Origin: Tetrahymena thermophila SB210
Taxonomy: Eukaryota; Ciliophora; Oligohymenophorea; Hymenostomatida; Tetrahymenidae
DNA: 64,000 bases
Assembly: GCF_000189635.1 (NCBI RefSeq)
Contig: NW_002476554.1
Coordinates: 919,260-983,259 of the forward strand
Reading direction: 5' to 3'
Part shown: positions 61,073 to 64,000 of the stretch, piece by piece
How positions within the stretch are numbered: the first letter of the stretch is position 1
How the letters are laid out: each line of letters begins with the position of its first letter
Notes under the pieces: model-generated
Databases searched by the model: none
Told to the model about the DNA's origin: nothing
What the model saw: only the letters and a program-made list of their open reading frames with translations
Program-made: the position numbers and the translations under genes

Positions 61073-63969
61073 ATGGAGAAGGATGTTTAATTAAAAGGAT
61101 AGGAGATAAATTTCACAACTCAAAAGATGGATTATGATTCAATAAAGATATATTGTCCTTTTCACAGAGATTAGTTAATCACTTTAATCTGTATTGAGAA
61201 TGATTGCAATGAAAAGTTAATGTGCCCAAAGTGTTAATTGTATAATAATACTAACAAGCATGAAATGATTTCTATTTAAAAGTTTGCATAAGTTATTAGA
61301 AATTATGAGCATATAAATATGTTTGATACAGAATAGCAATTAGTATTTGAAGGCAAATCTCTAAAGGCTAAGCTAAGCTACTTTATGAAAGCAGCAGATG
61401 AAACTAGAGAGAAACTAATGGAAATGGATTTAAAAGCTATAGAGGAGATCATGAATAATTGTTTATAATAAATGATGTCAAGTTTTAGTTTGCTCAAAGA
61501 AAAAATAAAGAATTCATACATGAAAAAAATTGACGAAGTTATTTCTTAGGAAGCTCTCCATAACTTTGAGTTTAAGCTTAAAGCCCTTCAAAAAATATAC
61601 AAACTAATGAAAGAAAGCGACTATTCAGAAACAAATGCTTAAATAATTCATCTGCACCAAGGAGGTTTTGAGCTCGATTATTCGCTTGAAAAAAACAATA
61701 AAGTATGCATTCTAATTAATTAAAAATAATGAAGCATAATTTTTTTCAAAACTTGTTTTATGTTATTATTTTAAAGCTTTAGCAATATTTTTTATATATT
61801 TATTTAAGATATTTGGCGATTTTAGAAATAAAGTAGAAATCTTTTCTGTAGATATTTTAAGAATATTTAAAACATAAGTTGATGAATTTAGCAAAGTTTT
61901 TAGTGATTTTGAAAAGAGAAATTAGACAAAATTCACTAATGTAGCAAGGTAATTTAATTGTTTCATTTTTCTTATGAAACAAATCGAAAATAATAATTTA
62001 AACCCTCCCATTTTTTTCTCCTCTGTTTCATATTTAACCAAATTTAAATTTTTTATTACTTAGTAGGGATAGAAAAAATAAAATATAATTTATTTAATAT
62101 AAAAATAGATCAATTATGAATTAATAGAAATTTATATAAGAGGCTAAATTAAGTACAATGAAACTCCCTAATTTAGTTAGTCAAAAGAGTTCAAGCTAAA
62201 ATTCTTTAATTTAAAGTTAGACTCAAGATAGCAAATTAAAAACAAGGGCTTCCTTTAATAATCTAACAGGATAAATATTGAAGACAGAACCAAATGAGAG
62301 TTAGCAAGATGAAATAATCGAAAAAAATACTTAAATTGTTAAAGGTAGAAATTCTACATAGTTGATGGCGAAGAGATCGAGTGCAATTTTGAATTAAATC
62401 TCTCCAAGTGCTAATTCTCTAAATGATTTAGGAACTTTGAATGTTTAAAACCATGAAATAGAGCAAATAAAATAGGAGGCTGCTGCAAAACCTACATTCG
62501 AATCACCTAAATCTATAATAGGAATTAATAAAGCCCTTGCAAAGAGTTTAGCATAAGAATTAATATCTCCACTTAAAAGTTTCACTCCTAGTAGATATAA
62601 CAGTTAATTTTAAAAGATTGATTAATCTTTATCTGAATTTCTTGATTTTAATCAGGCAATAATTGCCAGCAAAGATAAAAAATAAACTAAGAATATAAAG
62701 AATCTGAATGAGCATATTAACACTCCAAAAGGAGTAAATGATTAACATATTGACACCTCAAAGACTGTTATTCATGATTTAATTCTTATGGGTAAAGATT
62801 TATTTGCAGCAGGAACCAACAATGGTGGTGTGCAGATTTGGAAGTACAAGGATTTTAGCTTTTCTTGTATCTTTTAAATTTAAGCTCACTATTCCCCAGT
62901 CAAAGTAGCAGCAACAAATGTTTCTGGCATTATATTCTCATATGGTATAAATGTTAAAGGATAAAACTCTGTTAAGATCTGGAATAATGATACAGAGTCT
63001 TCTCTCACAGAGATCATTGAAATCCTAGAATTGCACCCAAACAAAAGCACAATGCTTCATTTATTTTCACTTGCAGAAATATTTAAAGGATCTCAAAATA
63101 ACGTATAAATAATACTTTTTTTATTCAAGCATTATTTTTAATCTAAGCAAAGACATTAAAATTAAATTAAATCATGTAAAATTTTTATTTAAATAAGAAA
63201 ATTTATCTGAAATTAAAGCAATTATTTTTGAATGAAAATTCTATTTTGTTTTTATTTAGTTAATAATTAATTACTTTTTTGATTAAAAAAGTTAATTTTT
63301 GCAACTTATGGCAATGATGATTTTAGTTAAATTAAGGTTTGGGATTTTGCTTTTGATAACAAAAATTTCAATTCTACAAGCAAAAATCAAATAAAATAGA
63401 AGTAAATAATAAGCACTGAAAATGTATAGCTTGAGATAATAAAGCAAGACTTTGAAAAAAATATATTTATTGGTTGCAGTAAAAATTAAGTGATTTTCTG
63501 GAAGTATTATTATAGTAAAGAGACTCAAAGGCTTGATATTTAAAAGCTTTAAAGCTACACTTTTAAAATTAACTTAGAAGAAAATGGTATTGTCGATGTA
63601 GAGTTTGGTATAAATGATGTTTAAGTTTCAACAAGACTAGGATAAATTACTTTGCTAGAGCTAAATGGATCCTTTATTAAAAGTATTCAATTCTTCACAA
63701 AATATTTGAAATAAATTCAAAAAGAAGACATAAATGATTTAGTTTTAAGAAAGGTATTATATTACACAATTCCAGAAAAAATGATAATTATCTGCTAGAA
63801 AAATGATACTCACACCATAGTTCCTTTTTTGTATAATAAAGCAGAAGCTCAGCATGAAGTTATGGCAGAATTAAAAATTTAACATCCTATGAAATTAGTC
63901 TTACCGATAAATGAAATGCAATTTGTTACTTTAGAAAAAAACAACATACTAAAATAGTATTATCTTTGA
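61073..63969 (+). CDS. B-box zinc finger, coiled-coil and WD40-like protein
   Basis: At least four exons (introns starting near 61703, 61950 and 63105). Residues 30-70 form a B-box-like zinc site: CPFHRDQL, CIENDCNEKLMCPKC, then a His (KHEM). A helical region (about residues 80-260) follows, then a Ser/Gln/Asn-rich linker. From about 62760 there are beta-propeller-like blades: HDLILMGKDLFAAGTNNGGV then QIWKY; KIWNND; LIFATYGNDDF with IKVWDF; and VIFWKYYY. The architecture resembles TRIM-like B-box proteins fused to WD40 repeats, common in ciliates, though no RING precedes the B-box. Such proteins act as scaffolds; no specific role can be assigned. The stop (TGA at 63967) lies 31 bp from the window edge, so the gene is complete. 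Confidence 0.82.
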
Positions 63970-64000
63970 TATTTTTTATAAAAATTATTTATCTCTATAC

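Noticed and set aside
63292..63528. Minus-strand frame at the right end
   Set aside because: It is a shadow of the WD40-like exons of the B-box gene.
508..63969. Many in-frame TAA and TAG codons suggesting pseudogenes
   Set aside because: They fall at glutamine positions of conserved families, and genes end at TGA, which is the ciliate code rather than decay.

Overview
The window is from a ciliate, almost certainly Tetrahymena or a close oligohymenophorean relative. Conserved genes read through only if TAA and TAG are glutamine and TGA is the sole stop. The DNA is extremely AT-rich, introns are short, AT-rich and GT/AG, and intergenic DNA is nearly pure A/T. The genes are contiguous and properly spliced, as expected for macronuclear DNA. 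No rRNA, tRNA, CRISPR array, transposase or telomere repeat was seen.

Left half (0.5-24.3 kb), ordinary single-copy eukaryotic genes: a phospholipase B-like lysosomal hydrolase (+), a divergent centrin (-), a PX-PH-HKD phospholipase D (+), a DRS1/DDX27 nucleolar DEAD-box helicase (+), a Mic10-like MICOS subunit (+), a 307-aa coiled-coil protein of unknown function (-), an ODA10/CCDC151 outer-arm dynein assembly factor (+), and an unusual protein that joins an RP2/TBCC domain to a clathrin-light-chain-like C-terminus (+).

Right half (24.9-59.6 kb), a duplicated cluster in which two unrelated families alternate. Four long-chain acyl-CoA synthetase paralogs, all on the minus strand, are interleaved with four leucine-rich-repeat (LRR) genes. 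In the LRR genes each 30-residue repeat sits on its own 84-93 nt exon bounded by phase-2 introns, so exons can be gained, lost or skipped without changing frame. In three of them (37.2-39.0, 44.7-48.9 and 49.5-53.9 kb) exon plus intron is tandemly repeated as a unit of about 350 bp, with 4, 10 and 11 LRR exons. All three share small 5' exons and a basic C-terminal exon, and the spliced lengths are exact multiples of three with no TGA. The fourth (28.9-31.1 kb) has the same exon architecture with diverged repeats and looks like an older relative. An ACSL-plus-LRR module of 7.2-7.5 kb has been duplicated in tandem. The last two LRR genes converge tail to tail, forming a large inverted repeat around a 690-bp gap that holds a strongly foldable multi-hairpin element. 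A short-chain dehydrogenase gene lies between the LRR arrays and the fourth synthetase.

Right end (61.1-64.0 kb): a B-box/coiled-coil/WD40-like protein.

Splice sites were placed by eye from GT/AG, reading frame and family alignment from memory. Ends given for conserved genes should be good; the 5' ends of the LRR genes are less certain.
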